Made by a program: the position numbers and the translations under genes. The notes below the pieces were generated by a model. It saw only the letters and a program-made list of their open reading frames with translations, made no database searches and was not told the DNA's origin. 31,329 bases of DNA from positions 1-31,329 of the forward strand of contig CACXBN010000091.1 in the NCBI GenBank assembly GCA_902765885.1, written 5' to 3'. This DNA comes from an uncultured Ruminococcus sp. (GTDB taxonomy: Bacteria > Bacillota > Clostridia > Oscillospirales > CAG-272). This document shows, in pieces, positions 14,317 to 22,693 of the stretch. Each line of letters begins with the position of its first letter. The stretch's first letter is position 1.

Positions 14317-15411
14317 TCATTGTTCTATTGATTCTCTTTCTCCGTTGATGAAGGAAGAGACTCTTGTGTATAATTCAACATCAGAAATTACTTCAGGCTG
14401 CCATGGAGATATATCATCATATGTTACAACCGGAGTGATCTTATAGTTGGTCTTTGATATTTTCTGTTCATCAATATTAAAACTTACATTCAAAATTGCC
14501 GAATGTTGTTCGAGATATTTTGAAAGTCCGTCAACAAGCGATCCGAGAGAATAAAAAATTATACCGTCCTCATACTCCTCGATAGGCTGAAGCAAAAAGC
14601 CATTCGAACCTATAACCATATTTGCGCCTACATCGATGAATGTTCTCATCATCAGCTTTTTTTCTGTAGTCGGAGTATAAGCTCTTATAGTATCCGTTAC
14701 ATAAACTATGATATAATCATAATTGTCATGTTCATTATCGATGAGCTCATAAAGCTGATTGGCTTCTGCGCCTATGGATGTAGCAAACACGGCAATTTTT
14801 ACACCGTATTTTTCTATAATCATAGGTGTGCTGCTGTCTATAACAGTCAGGCCGGCATTTTCCAAAGCTTTATATGTATCTTTTTTACCGTCTTCACCAT
14901 AATCGTTAATGAACAAACTGGTAGCAGACACAACGTCAATTCCGCCTTCGGTGAAGACTTGGGCATTGGAAGTAAAACCAAGGGCATATCTGAGTGTTTC
15001 GTCATTGCCGGGAAACAGGTCTAAATTATCAGACAAGACTCCGCCGCAGATTGAGAATGTATAATCGTCATTCTTGAACATTTCTGTAAGCTTCGATAAG
15101 AAACATCCGGGGCCATTTTCTTTTAAATAAGAATTGAAAGTTCCGAACGATTCGCTTCCCAAAAGAGTTCCCGGAGTTATGGTCCCACAGAAATTCAGCG
15201 AGATCATGTTATATGAAAATGATGGTTCCTTGATAGAAATGCTGTTATCTACGGCTTCTGTATTGACAGAAGGTTCATTATACAGCTGTGGGGGATTATA
15301 GTTTGAAGAGTCGGAAAGTATGTTGAATAATATAATAAAAGCAGCAAGCAACATAAGAGCAATTATTATAAAGCATACACGACTTAAAATGATTTTATGC
15401 TTTAAAGACAT
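14317..15411 (-). CDS. CapA-family protein lacking its metal ligands (likely pseudoenzyme)
   Basis: This is a 364-residue protein with an N-terminal membrane anchor (about 7-30), a linker, and a CapA/PgsA-like metallophosphatase-fold domain (about 68-345). The scaffold motifs are recognisable but degenerate. The usual G-D-x-M-x-G strand is FCGTITPG. The N-H-x-x-D-Y-G-x-x-G loop is FINDYGEDG, without the His. The H-W-G-x-E strand is VTDTIRAYTP. G-H-H-P-H-V-L-Q is GSNGFLLQ, followed by a normal PIEEYEDGIIFYSLGSLVDG. All expected metal-binding residues are thus replaced, while spacing and fold-supporting residues remain and the frame is open. CapA relatives act in poly-glutamate or capsule assembly; this one may be structural or regulatory. 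An in-frame TTG at 15414 is a possible alternative start. Confidence 0.75.
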   Translation of the reverse strand: MSLKHKIILSRVCFIIIALMLLAAFIILFNILSDSSNYNPPQLYNEPSVNTEAVDNSISIKEPSFSYNMISLNFCGTITPGTLLGSESFGTFNSYLKENGPGCFLSKLTEMFKNDDYTFSICGGVLSDNLDLFPGNDETLRYALGFTSNAQVFTEGGIDVVSATSLFINDYGEDGKKDTYKALENAGLTVIDSSTPMIIEKYGVKIAVFATSIGAEANQLYELIDNEHDNYDYIIVYVTDTIRAYTPTTEKKLMMRTFIDVGANMVIGSNGFLLQPIEEYEDGIIFYSLGSLVDGLSKYLEQHSAILNVSFNIDEQKISKTNYKITPVVTYDDISPWQPEVISDVELYTRVSSFINGERESIEQ

Positions 15412-15470
15412 CAATAATTTCCTTCTATATCAACATATATATCTATATTTTAAAGTCATTACATCGAATT

Positions 15471-15499
15471 ATTTTAACATACAACACGTTTTTTTTCAA
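15471..15499 (-). promoter_or_regulatory. Promoter of the CapA-like gene
   Basis: Minus strand: TTGAAA (15494-15499), 17 bases, TAAAAT (15471-15476). It lies about 60 bases upstream of the ATG and back to back with the holB promoter. Confidence 0.6.
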
Positions 15500-15514
15500 T
15501 CATTAAATGTAAAT

Positions 15515-15543
15515 TTGACAACAAGGGCGCGGCGTGATATAAT
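15515..15543 (+). promoter_or_regulatory. Consensus promoter of holB-ricT
   Basis: TTGACA (15515-15520), 17 bases, TATAAT (15538-15543). The spacer is strikingly GC-rich (GGGCGCGGCG) for this genome. Transcription should begin near 15550, only about 11 bases before the ATG at 15561, which favours the next ATG for holB. Confidence 0.8.
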
Positions 15544-15572
15544 TTTCAGGTAAAAATATTATGGTGGTTGAT

Positions 15573-16541
15573 ATGGCAGTCAATAACAGAATGTTTTTAA
15601 AATATCTATATGGCAATTCCAGGATCAAAGAGATATTCAGCGGGTCCTCCGTATCACATGCGTATATTCTTGAAGGTCCAAAAGGTTCCGGCAAACATAC
15701 GGCTGCGCTTGAAATAATTGCATCTCTTGTTTGTTTTACCAGAAATGACAGTGAATCCCCATTACCGCTTCCCTGTCATGAATGTCCAGCGTGCAAAAAA
15801 ATATTCAATAATCATTATGTGGATATCATTTATATCGATAATAATGATAAGACCACCCTCGGAGTCGATCAGATAAGAAAGATCAAGGATACTCTTTATA
15901 CTTCCCCTAATGAAGGCTCAAAGAAATTTTATATAATAGAGAATGCTCATCTGATGACAGATGAAGCTCAAAATGCGTTGCTTCTTTCTCTGGAAGAGCC
16001 GCCGAGTTTTGTCATGTTTTTTCTTCTTTGTGAATCTTCTGACAATCTTCTTGATACCATTAAAAGCAGAGCACATATAATGAAAATGGAACTATTCAAG
16101 GAAGAAGATATCGTCAGTTATGTTACCGAAAGATACGGTTCCTTATATGATGAGAACATGATAAAAAAAGCATCGCAGAATTCTTTCGGAACAATAGGAA
16201 GAACCATTTCATATCTTGAGAATCCCAATAATCCCGAATATGAGATACAGAATCTCGCAATATCTTTTGTTGAGAATTGGATGGAACATACTCTCTCCGA
16301 AACCCTTGCATTTGTTTCAAATGATATTATTGCGAAAAAAATGACGAAAAATGAAATATGCTCAATGCTTGATTATTCTTTGAATAAAATCGGAAGCTCG
16401 ATGACATCTTCAAATACCAGCAAGCAGTCAGTGAAGAAAATGTTAAAAATCGTAAACGCGATAAATATTGCCAAAGAGCAGATATTATCAAACTGCAATC
16501 AAATGGTTGTTTTATATTCGATGGTGTTGAATTCCATCTAA
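15573..16541 (+). CDS. holB: DNA polymerase III delta-prime subunit
   Basis: HolB is a clamp-loader subunit that, with DnaX and HolA, loads the sliding clamp during replication. The 322-residue protein has Walker A GPKGSGKH (35-42) and zinc-module cysteines Cys54, Cys68, Cys71 and Cys74. NAHLMTDEAQNALLLSLEEPP is at about 124-144, and KSRA replaces the sensor S-R-C. The start is placed at ATG 15573, with GGTGG upstream; an in-frame ATG at 15561 would leave almost no leader. ricT follows after 11 bases. The holB-ricT order is conserved with the Bacillus origin region. Confidence 0.9.
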   Translation: MAVNNRMFLKYLYGNSRIKEIFSGSSVSHAYILEGPKGSGKHTAALEIIASLVCFTRNDSESPLPLPCHECPACKKIFNNHYVDIIYIDNNDKTTLGVDQIRKIKDTLYTSPNEGSKKFYIIENAHLMTDEAQNALLLSLEEPPSFVMFFLLCESSDNLLDTIKSRAHIMKMELFKEEDIVSYVTERYGSLYDENMIKKASQNSFGTIGRTISYLENPNNPEYEIQNLAISFVENWMEHTLSETLAFVSNDIIAKKMTKNEICSMLDYSLNKIGSSMTSSNTSKQSVKKMLKIVNAINIAKEQILSNCNQMVVLYSMVLNSI

Positions 16542-16552
16542 TTGGAGGATAA

Positions 16553-17446
16553 ATGAATAACGAAATACTTGATACAGAACAAGCGGAAAATGTTGAAATA
16601 GTTGGAATCAGGTTCAGAGAATCTGGAAAAACATACTATTTCGACCCCTGCTCCATTATTTTAAATCCTGATGATCATGCGATAGTCGAGACCGCGAGAG
16701 GCATAGAATATGGATTTGTGACTATAGGAAATTCATTTGTTCCGTATTCTGATATCGTACAGCCGCTTCGACCTGTCATACGTGTCGCTGATGACGAAGA
16801 CGAAGCCAGATATGTTGCAAACAAAAAACTGGAACAGGATGCATTGGAAATTTGCAGGCAGAAGATTGAAGAACACAATCTTGACATGAAACTGATAGAA
16901 GCTGAATACACGTTTGACAACAGCAAACTTCTGTTTTACTTTTCATCTGATACCAGAGTCGATTTCAGAGAACTTGTAAAAGATCTGGCATCGGTATTTA
17001 AAACCAGAATTGAATTAAGGCAGATAGGAATCAGAGATGAAGCTAAAATACTCGGTGGCCTTGGCGTTTGCGGCAGGCCGTTCTGCTGCGCAACATTTCT
17101 TCCTGATTTTGCTCAGGTTTCAATAAAAATGGCAAAACTTCAGAACCTTTCACTTAATTCTTCAAAAATATCAGGTACATGCGGACGACTGATGTGCTGC
17201 CTGAGATTTGAAAACGAGTCATATGAAAAAGAAATTTCACTGACACCCCCCGTGAATTCCACAGTAAAGACAAAAGAAGGAACCGGTATTGTTATTGAAT
17301 CCTACCCTCTTACCGGTATTTTAAAGGTCAAGCTTAAAGACGGGGATACAAAAACATTTCATAGAGATGATGTTTCTATTCTTTTTGCTCCTCAAAAAAA
17401 CAAACAGGAATCAAATGATAATCCAGAGGATTTTGTGAACGAATAA
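16553..17446 (+). CDS. ricT: RicT/YaaT, PSP1-domain Fe-S protein
   Basis: RicT belongs to the RicAFT (YmcA-YlbF-YaaT) complex, which in Bacillus binds [4Fe-4S] clusters, promotes RNase Y-dependent mRNA maturation and supports sporulation, competence and biofilm formation. The 297-residue protein has a PSP1 domain with the two diagnostic cysteine clusters CGRPFCC (Cys173, Cys178, Cys179) and CGRLMCC (Cys210, Cys215, Cys216), and a C-terminal KOW-like segment. TTGGAGG precedes the ATG. It sits 11 bases after holB. ricA and ricF are not in this window. Confidence 0.93.
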   Translation: MNNEILDTEQAENVEIVGIRFRESGKTYYFDPCSIILNPDDHAIVETARGIEYGFVTIGNSFVPYSDIVQPLRPVIRVADDEDEARYVANKKLEQDALEICRQKIEEHNLDMKLIEAEYTFDNSKLLFYFSSDTRVDFRELVKDLASVFKTRIELRQIGIRDEAKILGGLGVCGRPFCCATFLPDFAQVSIKMAKLQNLSLNSSKISGTCGRLMCCLRFENESYEKEISLTPPVNSTVKTKEGTGIVIESYPLTGILKVKLKDGDTKTFHRDDVSILFAPQKNKQESNDNPEDFVNE

Positions 17447-17484
17447 TTTTTGGTAAATATTTACTATTATTTACAATAAAACTA

Positions 17485-17513
17485 TTTCAAAAAATCTTGT
17501 TATGTGCTACAAT
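17485..17513 (+). promoter_or_regulatory. Promoter of the ferredoxin gene
   Basis: TTTCAA (17485-17490), 17 bases, TACAAT (17508-17513). It overlaps an alternative in-frame ATG at 17497, so that ATG cannot be the start of the ferredoxin. Confidence 0.55.
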
Positions 17514-17544
17514 CAGCTTAATCAAAAACCAGGAGGTAGATAAA

Positions 17545-17715
17545 ATGGCATATAAAATTACAGATGACTGCATTTGCTGCGGCGCATGTGCTGAGGCTTG
17601 CCCTGTACAGTGCATTTCAGAAGGTGACGGAAAATACGTAATAGACGCAGATCAGTGCCTTGAGTGCGGTTCCTGCGCAGAGGCTTGTCCTGTTGACGCA
17701 CCACAGGCCGAGTAA
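17545..17715 (+). CDS. 2[4Fe-4S] ferredoxin
   Basis: This is a 56-residue clostridial-type ferredoxin carrying electrons at low potential. Two C-x2-C-x2-C-x3-C-P clusters are complete: Cys9, 12, 15, 19 and Cys38, 41, 44, 48, with pseudo-twofold symmetry. ATG 17545 follows AGGAGGT at ideal spacing. It lies where Bacillus has yabA, directly downstream of ricT, itself an Fe-S protein. It has its own promoter and a strong hairpin just after, so it can be expressed as a short abundant message. It points to an anaerobic metabolism. Confidence 0.95.
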   Translation: MAYKITDDCICCGACAEACPVQCISEGDGKYVIDADQCLECGSCAEACPVDAPQAE

Positions 17716-17735
17716 TGATCAGATTTAAGTAAAAT

Positions 17736-17774
17736 AAAGCATTTACGGGAGGGTTTTAACCTCCCTTTTGCTTT
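17736..17774 (+). terminator. Terminator of the ferredoxin gene
   Basis: GGGAGG (17747-17752) pairs with CCTCCC (17760-17765), and an outer stem AAAGCA (17736-17741) pairs with TGCTTT (17769-17774). A TTTT follows the inner stem. It ends 17 bases before the trmN6-like start codon, with no room for another promoter. Confidence 0.8.
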
Positions 17775-17791
17775 AATAACCGGAGATTCTC

Positions 17792-18559
17792 ATGGATATT
17801 AATTTTTATAATCATGACACAGAACGGCTTGATGAAATCAACGAAAATCTTTCGATAATCCAAGGTAAAAACGGACTGACATTCGGCACTGACAGCTATC
17901 TTCTCGGTGCTTTCTGCAAAAGCAATAAAAACTATGTATGTTGTGAGCTCGGCGGAGGAACGGGAGTTATTTCATTACTGTTATGTTCAAAAGAAAAATG
18001 CAAGAGAATATACTGTGTAGAGATACAGGAATATTATTCAGAGCTGATAAAAAGAAATGCGATGCTCAATAAAATGGAAGACAGAATCCATCCTGTCAAT
18101 ATGGATATACGTAATATTACTCGAGACACTTTTGGACATGAAATGAATATGGTAGTAACCAATCCTCCGTATATGAAAGTTGATTCCGGTTTTCGAAGCA
18201 AAACAAGCGAGATGGATGATGCGAGACGCGAAAACAATGGGAATATCGAAGATTTTATAAAATGCTCATCGGAGATATTGAAATTCGGTGGATATTTTTA
18301 TGTTGTATACAGACCGGAAAGAACAGCTGATCTTTTGTTCTTTATGAGAAAATACTCCATTGAACCAAAACGTATGGTATTTATGCATTCGACTTATAAT
18401 TCCAAGCCCAGTCTGATATTTGCAGAAGGAATAAAAGGAGGAAGTCCGGGGCTCGTCATCTCAAAGCCGCTTGTTGTTTATAAAAAAGACAGTAAGGAAT
18501 ATACATTTGAGATGAATGAAATATACAATACTTTCTCAATGAATCATCTGTTTACATAA
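17792..18559 (+). CDS. YabB-type tRNA/rRNA adenine-N6 methyltransferase
   Basis: This is a 255-residue class I SAM methyltransferase. It has a GLTFGTDSYLLGAF N-terminus and a SAM-binding ELGGGTGVISLLL loop, an acidic residue after the next strand (VEIQ), and the N-P-P-Y amino-methylation motif in VVTNPPYMK. The family includes E. coli TrmN6/YfiC, which makes m6A37 in tRNA1-Val, and Bacillus YabB. Its place directly before rsmI matches yabB. GGAG precedes ATG 17792. Expression probably depends on readthrough of the ferredoxin terminator. Confidence 0.88.
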   Translation: MDINFYNHDTERLDEINENLSIIQGKNGLTFGTDSYLLGAFCKSNKNYVCCELGGGTGVISLLLCSKEKCKRIYCVEIQEYYSELIKRNAMLNKMEDRIHPVNMDIRNITRDTFGHEMNMVVTNPPYMKVDSGFRSKTSEMDDARRENNGNIEDFIKCSSEILKFGGYFYVVYRPERTADLLFFMRKYSIEPKRMVFMHSTYNSKPSLIFAEGIKGGSPGLVISKPLVVYKKDSKEYTFEMNEIYNTFSMNHLFT

Positions 18560-18570
18560 AGGAACCAATC

Positions 18571-19431
18571 ATGGAAAAAAATTCTATAATACCGGGAACT
18601 CTCTATCTGGTGGCCACACCCATAGGCAATATGTCTGATATTTCAGAACGTGCTTTGAAAGTTTTGAATGAAGTTACTTTCATAGCAGCTGAAGACACAA
18701 GAAATACCGGCCTACTTCTTTCAAGACTGGGAATATCGAAACCCCTTATAAGCTACCATGAATATAATAAAGCAGAAAAAGGAAGATATCTGCTTGCCAG
18801 ATTACAGTCGAACGAATCATGTGCGCTTGTCACGGACGCAGGAACTCCTGCAATCAGCGACCCTGGAGCGGATATCGTAAAATTGTGTATTGATAATAAT
18901 ATCAATGTAACAGGTATTCCCGGCCCATGCGCTGCTATCAATTCGATTATCCTTTCAGGTTTGGACACAAAGCGTTTTGTCTTTGAGGGATTTCTCCCAT
19001 TGCAGAATAAAGAAAGGAAAGAAAGGCTTGAAGAAATAAAAAAAGAATACAGGACTGTAATAATATATGAAGCTCCTCATAAACTCATAAAAACGCTTGA
19101 AGATTTTCGGTCGGTTATGGAACAAGACCGGAAAATAGTACTCTGCCGTGAGATGACAAAAATCAATGAGGAAATAATCCGTACCACTGTTTCAAGTACC
19201 GAACAGCTTTACAAAGATGTTTCTCCCAAGGGAGAATATGTTATTATACTTGAGGGATGCAAAAAAGAAAGAATTATAATAACTGATCCTGAAGAAGAAG
19301 TTGAAAAACTGATATCTTCGGGTATGAAGAAGATGGATGCAATCAAGCAGGTAGCAAAAATGATGGGTGTACCCAAAAATGAAATCTATCTTAAAATCAA
19401 CAAAGAGTCAGATGAGAAGGATAAATGTTGA
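18571..19431 (+). CDS. rsmI: 16S rRNA (cytidine-1402-2'-O)-methyltransferase
   Basis: RsmI 2'-O-methylates C1402 in the decoding centre of 16S rRNA. The 286-residue protein has the tetrapyrrole-methylase fold signature GTLYLVATPIGN at the start, AAEDTRNTGLLLSRLGI, the glycine-rich LVTDAGTPAISDPGA, and the GIPGPCAAI loop, then FEGFLP and YEAPHKL. AAAGGAA precedes ATG 18571. It lies 11 bases after the methyltransferase gene, keeping the Bacillus order yabB-rsmI. Confidence 0.95.
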   Translation: MEKNSIIPGTLYLVATPIGNMSDISERALKVLNEVTFIAAEDTRNTGLLLSRLGISKPLISYHEYNKAEKGRYLLARLQSNESCALVTDAGTPAISDPGADIVKLCIDNNINVTGIPGPCAAINSIILSGLDTKRFVFEGFLPLQNKERKERLEEIKKEYRTVIIYEAPHKLIKTLEDFRSVMEQDRKIVLCREMTKINEEIIRTTVSSTEQLYKDVSPKGEYVIILEGCKKERIIITDPEEEVEKLISSGMKKMDAIKQVAKMMGVPKNEIYLKINKESDEKDKC

Positions 19432-19435
19432 TTTT

Positions 19436-19500
19436 TATTGACGGTTCATACGATTGTTTGTTAAATATCAATACTATTCGGGAAATCCGGGCCGTCAATA
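19436..19500. repeat. Nine-base inverted repeat in the rsmI-nagA gap
   Basis: TATTGACGG (19436-19444) and CCGTCAATA (19492-19500) bracket 47 bases. There is no U tract, so it is not an obvious terminator. It could be a long-range stem, or the arms could be two separate sites. The 158-base gap otherwise holds only the nagA palindrome and promoter. Confidence 0.4.
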
Positions 19501-19510
19501 ATGTGAAATG

Positions 19511-19534
19511 TTTACAATATAAACGTATTGTAAA
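19511..19534. promoter_or_regulatory. Palindromic candidate operator at the nagA promoter
   Basis: TTTACAATA (19511-19519) and its exact complement TATTGTAAA (19526-19534) flank TAAACG. The right half covers the -35 box of the nagA promoter, a classic position for repression by a dimeric regulator. No regulator gene is adjacent. Confidence 0.65.
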
Positions 19535-19556
19535 AATCAATATAATTTGATATAAT
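19528..19556 (+). promoter_or_regulatory. Promoter of nagA-metG-tatD-radical SAM
   Basis: TTGTAA (19528-19533), 17 bases, TATAAT (19551-19556), 33 bases before the nagA ATG. It overlaps the palindrome at 19511-19534. Confidence 0.75.
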
Positions 19557-19589
19557 CTTATGAGTATTTGAATCGGTAGATATTGTGAT

Positions 19590-20741
19590 ATGAAAACAAC
19601 GATTAAAAGTAATGTATATGATTCTTCTTCAAAAAAATTCATTAATGCCCTTGTCAGCTTTGATGAAGGACTGATAACCGATATTTCCCGTGATAATCAT
19701 GTAAGTCAGGACGTCATTGATTACTCCGAATATTATATGATTCCGGGACTGGTTGATGTTCATACACATGGCAGAAACGGACATGATTTCAATTACATCG
19801 ATGAAGAAGGATGTAAAGATATAAGATATTGTTACGCCAGAACAGGTGTGACAACACTGATGGCGACGCTTGCATCTGCTGAGTTACAGTCAATTAAAGA
19901 TTCAATAACGGCAATTAACAACAGCCGTGAGGAAACTCCAGGAACGGCAACAATAGCCGGTATACATCTCGAGGGACTGTATCTGAATCCTTTAAAACGC
20001 GGTGCTCATGCTGAAAGACTGTTAAGAAATCTCGACCCGTCAGAGATTAAAGAACTGATAGACATGATGTATCCGCTGCCAGTGCATGTATCCGCCGCTT
20101 TCGAACTTGATAACGGAAAAGAATTTTTATCATCCGTTAAAAGTATGGGCGCCACATGCGGACTGGCTCACAGCAATGCCACTTATGATGAGTCGATGGA
20201 GTTCTGTGAACTCGGGCTTGACTCATTTACTCATACATTTAATGCAATGAGATCGATGCACCACAGGGAACCCGGAAACATAATTGCATCACTTATGTCT
20301 GAAAAAGCTTACAGCGAGCTTATCTGTGACGGATTTCATGTGTCTCCCGTAATGGTAAATGTTGCTTCGAGACTTAAAAATCACGATAAACTTGTGCTGA
20401 TTACCGATTCTCTTGAAGCTGCGGGGTGTGATGACGGGAAATATATGCTCGGAGGAATGGAAGTTACAGTGAAAAACGGTCTTGCAATCAATTCCGAAGG
20501 AACGATTGCAGGCAGCACTCTTAATCTGTTCGACGCAATGAAGAATTTTATGAAATTCACTTCCCTTCCTATCGAAGAAGTTATTCCCATGGCTACCATC
20601 AATCCGTCGAGAATGGTAAGGATCGATAAAAAAGTAGGATCGATCGAAAAAGGAAAATCCGCAGATTTTATCATAATAGACGATTTAAACGAACCGTCCA
20701 TTGTGGATGTTTATTCTAAAGGCTCTAGAGTAGTGAGATAA
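19590..20741 (+). CDS. nagA: N-acetylglucosamine-6-phosphate deacetylase
   Basis: NagA removes acetate from GlcNAc-6-phosphate, giving glucosamine-6-phosphate for glycolysis or wall synthesis. The 383-residue amidohydrolase has metal-binding HTHGRNGHDF (His58, His60), IHLEGLYLNP with the catalytic-region Glu, LAHSNATYDE, THTFNAMRSMHHREPG, CDGFHVSP, and LITDSLEAAG with the catalytic Asp. The Shine-Dalgarno site is weak (GGTAGA). Fourteen bases separate it from metG, so the two are probably co-transcribed from a promoter bearing a palindrome. nagB is not in the window. Confidence 0.93.
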   Translation: MKTTIKSNVYDSSSKKFINALVSFDEGLITDISRDNHVSQDVIDYSEYYMIPGLVDVHTHGRNGHDFNYIDEEGCKDIRYCYARTGVTTLMATLASAELQSIKDSITAINNSREETPGTATIAGIHLEGLYLNPLKRGAHAERLLRNLDPSEIKELIDMMYPLPVHVSAAFELDNGKEFLSSVKSMGATCGLAHSNATYDESMEFCELGLDSFTHTFNAMRSMHHREPGNIIASLMSEKAYSELICDGFHVSPVMVNVASRLKNHDKLVLITDSLEAAGCDDGKYMLGGMEVTVKNGLAINSEGTIAGSTLNLFDAMKNFMKFTSLPIEEVIPMATINPSRMVRIDKKVGSIEKGKSADFIIIDDLNEPSIVDVYSKGSRVVR

Positions 20742-20755
20742 TTGGAGAAAAATAA

Positions 20756-22693
20756 ATGGATAAAAAAACTTATTATATAACAACAGCCATTGCATACGCA
20801 TCAACCAAACCCCATATCGGCAATACTTATGAGATTATTGCAACAGATGCTATTGCAAGATTCAAAAGACTTACCGGATACGATGTTTTTTTCTGTACAG
20901 GCACGGATGAACATGGTCAAAAAATAGAAAATAAAGCAAAAGAAAAAGGTATCTCTCCGAAAGAATATGTTGACGATATATCCTCCCAGATAAAGGGAAT
21001 TTGGGATCTGATGAATATCAGTTATAATCATTTCATAAGAACGACTGATGATTATCACGAAAAAACCGTTGCCCATATATTCAAAAAACTTTACGACCAG
21101 GGAGACATATATAAAGGCCATTATGAAGGCTGGTACTGCACTCCGTGTGAATCATTCTTTACGGAAACACAGCTGGTAGACGGAAAATGTCCTGACTGCG
21201 GACGTGAAGTCCAGCTTACAAAAGAAGAAGCATATTTCTTCAAAATGAGCAAATACGCAGACAGACTGATGAAATATATAGAAGACAATCCTGATTTTAT
21301 ACAGCCCGAAGCCAGAAGAAAAGAAATGATCAACAATTTCCTTAAGCCGGGACTCCAGGATTTGTGCGTTTCCAGATCAAGTTTTAAATGGGGCATCCCG
21401 GTCGATTTTGACCCGAAACACGTTGTGTATGTATGGCTTGATGCTCTTACCAACTATATTTCTGCCCTTGGATATGATCCCGATAATGCCGAACAGCCTG
21501 AACTATTCAAAAAGTATTGGCCTGCCGATGTTCATGTCATAGGCAAGGATATCGTAAGATTCCATTCAATTTACTGGCCGATCTTTCTTATGGCTCTTGA
21601 TGTTCCGCTTCCAAAGAAGATATTTGGCCATCCATGGTTTAATTTTGGCGCGGATAAAATGTCTAAATCCAGAGGAAATGTCATTTATGCAGATGACCTT
21701 GCCAAAGATTTCACCGTTGATGGAGTAAGATATTACGCCCTTTCCGAAATGCCGTATGCTTCAGACGGATCTATCACATATGAATCCATAATAAACAGAT
21801 ACAATACAGATCTTGCGAATAATCTCGGAAATCTTGTCAGCAGAACACTGGCAATGACTCAGAAGTACTTCGACGGAGTTATTCCCTCCCCTGCGACAGA
21901 TGATGGACCGGATGCTGATCTTAAATCCGTATGTGAACAGGCAGTCAAAGATTTTACGTCAAATATGGAGACTTTCCATATAGCAGATGCCTGTGCTGAT
22001 GTTTTCGGCATGCTGAGAAGAGCCAATAAATATATTGATGAGACAATGCCTTGGGCACTTGCCAAGGATCCGTCACAAAGCGAACGGCTTGGCACCGTGC
22101 TTTACAATCTTCTTGAGGTGATAAGGATTGCATCAGTGATGCTTTCGTGCATTATTCCCGAGACTTCCTCAAAAATCCTCGATAGCCTGAATTGCAAAGC
22201 AGTTTCCTATGATTCCATTACTTCATTCGGAAATCTCGAACCCGGTCAGACAATCGTTGCTCTTTCTCCTCTCTTTGCAAGAATTGACGAACAGAAATAT
22301 CTGAGTGAACTTGAAGAGAAAAAGAAAGCAGAACAGAAAGCTGAAGATAGCGTAACTGCACCTGAGGCACTTCCGAAAGTAAGTATAGACGATTTTATGT
22401 CAATAGAATTGAGATCTGCCCAGATTATCGAGTGCGAAAAACTTCCAAAGGCAAAGAAACTTCTGAAGCTTACTTTGGATCTTGGATATGAAAAACGCAC
22501 AGTATGTTCAGGTATCGCAAAATTCTATGAACCTGATCAGCTTATCGGTAAGAAAGTAATAGTCGTTGCAAATCTTAAACCTGCCGTTCTTTGTGGAGTC
22601 GAATCCAATGGAATGATACTTGCATCAGGTGAAGATACCGTACGTGTCGTATTTCTTGATCAGGACACTCCGCTTGGGGAGAGAATCAGATAA
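20756..22693 (+). CDS. metG: Methionyl-tRNA synthetase
   Basis: MetG charges initiator and elongator tRNA-Met. The 645-residue class I synthetase has PHIGN at 19-23 (HIGH motif) and zinc cysteines Cys128, Cys131, Cys145 and Cys148. KMSKS is at 301-305 and an anticodon-binding helical domain follows. A charged linker (about 525-540) leads to a C-terminal Trbp111/EMAPII-like tRNA-binding domain from about 545. TTGGAG precedes the ATG. Its stop overlaps the tatD start by one base (TAATG). The single-zinc-knuckle, dimer-domain form matches Bacillota MetS. Confidence 0.97.
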   Translation: MDKKTYYITTAIAYASTKPHIGNTYEIIATDAIARFKRLTGYDVFFCTGTDEHGQKIENKAKEKGISPKEYVDDISSQIKGIWDLMNISYNHFIRTTDDYHEKTVAHIFKKLYDQGDIYKGHYEGWYCTPCESFFTETQLVDGKCPDCGREVQLTKEEAYFFKMSKYADRLMKYIEDNPDFIQPEARRKEMINNFLKPGLQDLCVSRSSFKWGIPVDFDPKHVVYVWLDALTNYISALGYDPDNAEQPELFKKYWPADVHVIGKDIVRFHSIYWPIFLMALDVPLPKKIFGHPWFNFGADKMSKSRGNVIYADDLAKDFTVDGVRYYALSEMPYASDGSITYESIINRYNTDLANNLGNLVSRTLAMTQKYFDGVIPSPATDDGPDADLKSVCEQAVKDFTSNMETFHIADACADVFGMLRRANKYIDETMPWALAKDPSQSERLGTVLYNLLEVIRIASVMLSCIIPETSSKILDSLNCKAVSYDSITSFGNLEPGQTIVALSPLFARIDEQKYLSELEEKKKAEQKAEDSVTAPEALPKVSIDDFMSIELRSAQIIECEKLPKAKKLLKLTLDLGYEKRTVCSGIAKFYEPDQLIGKKVIVVANLKPAVLCGVESNGMILASGEDTVRVVFLDQDTPLGERIR

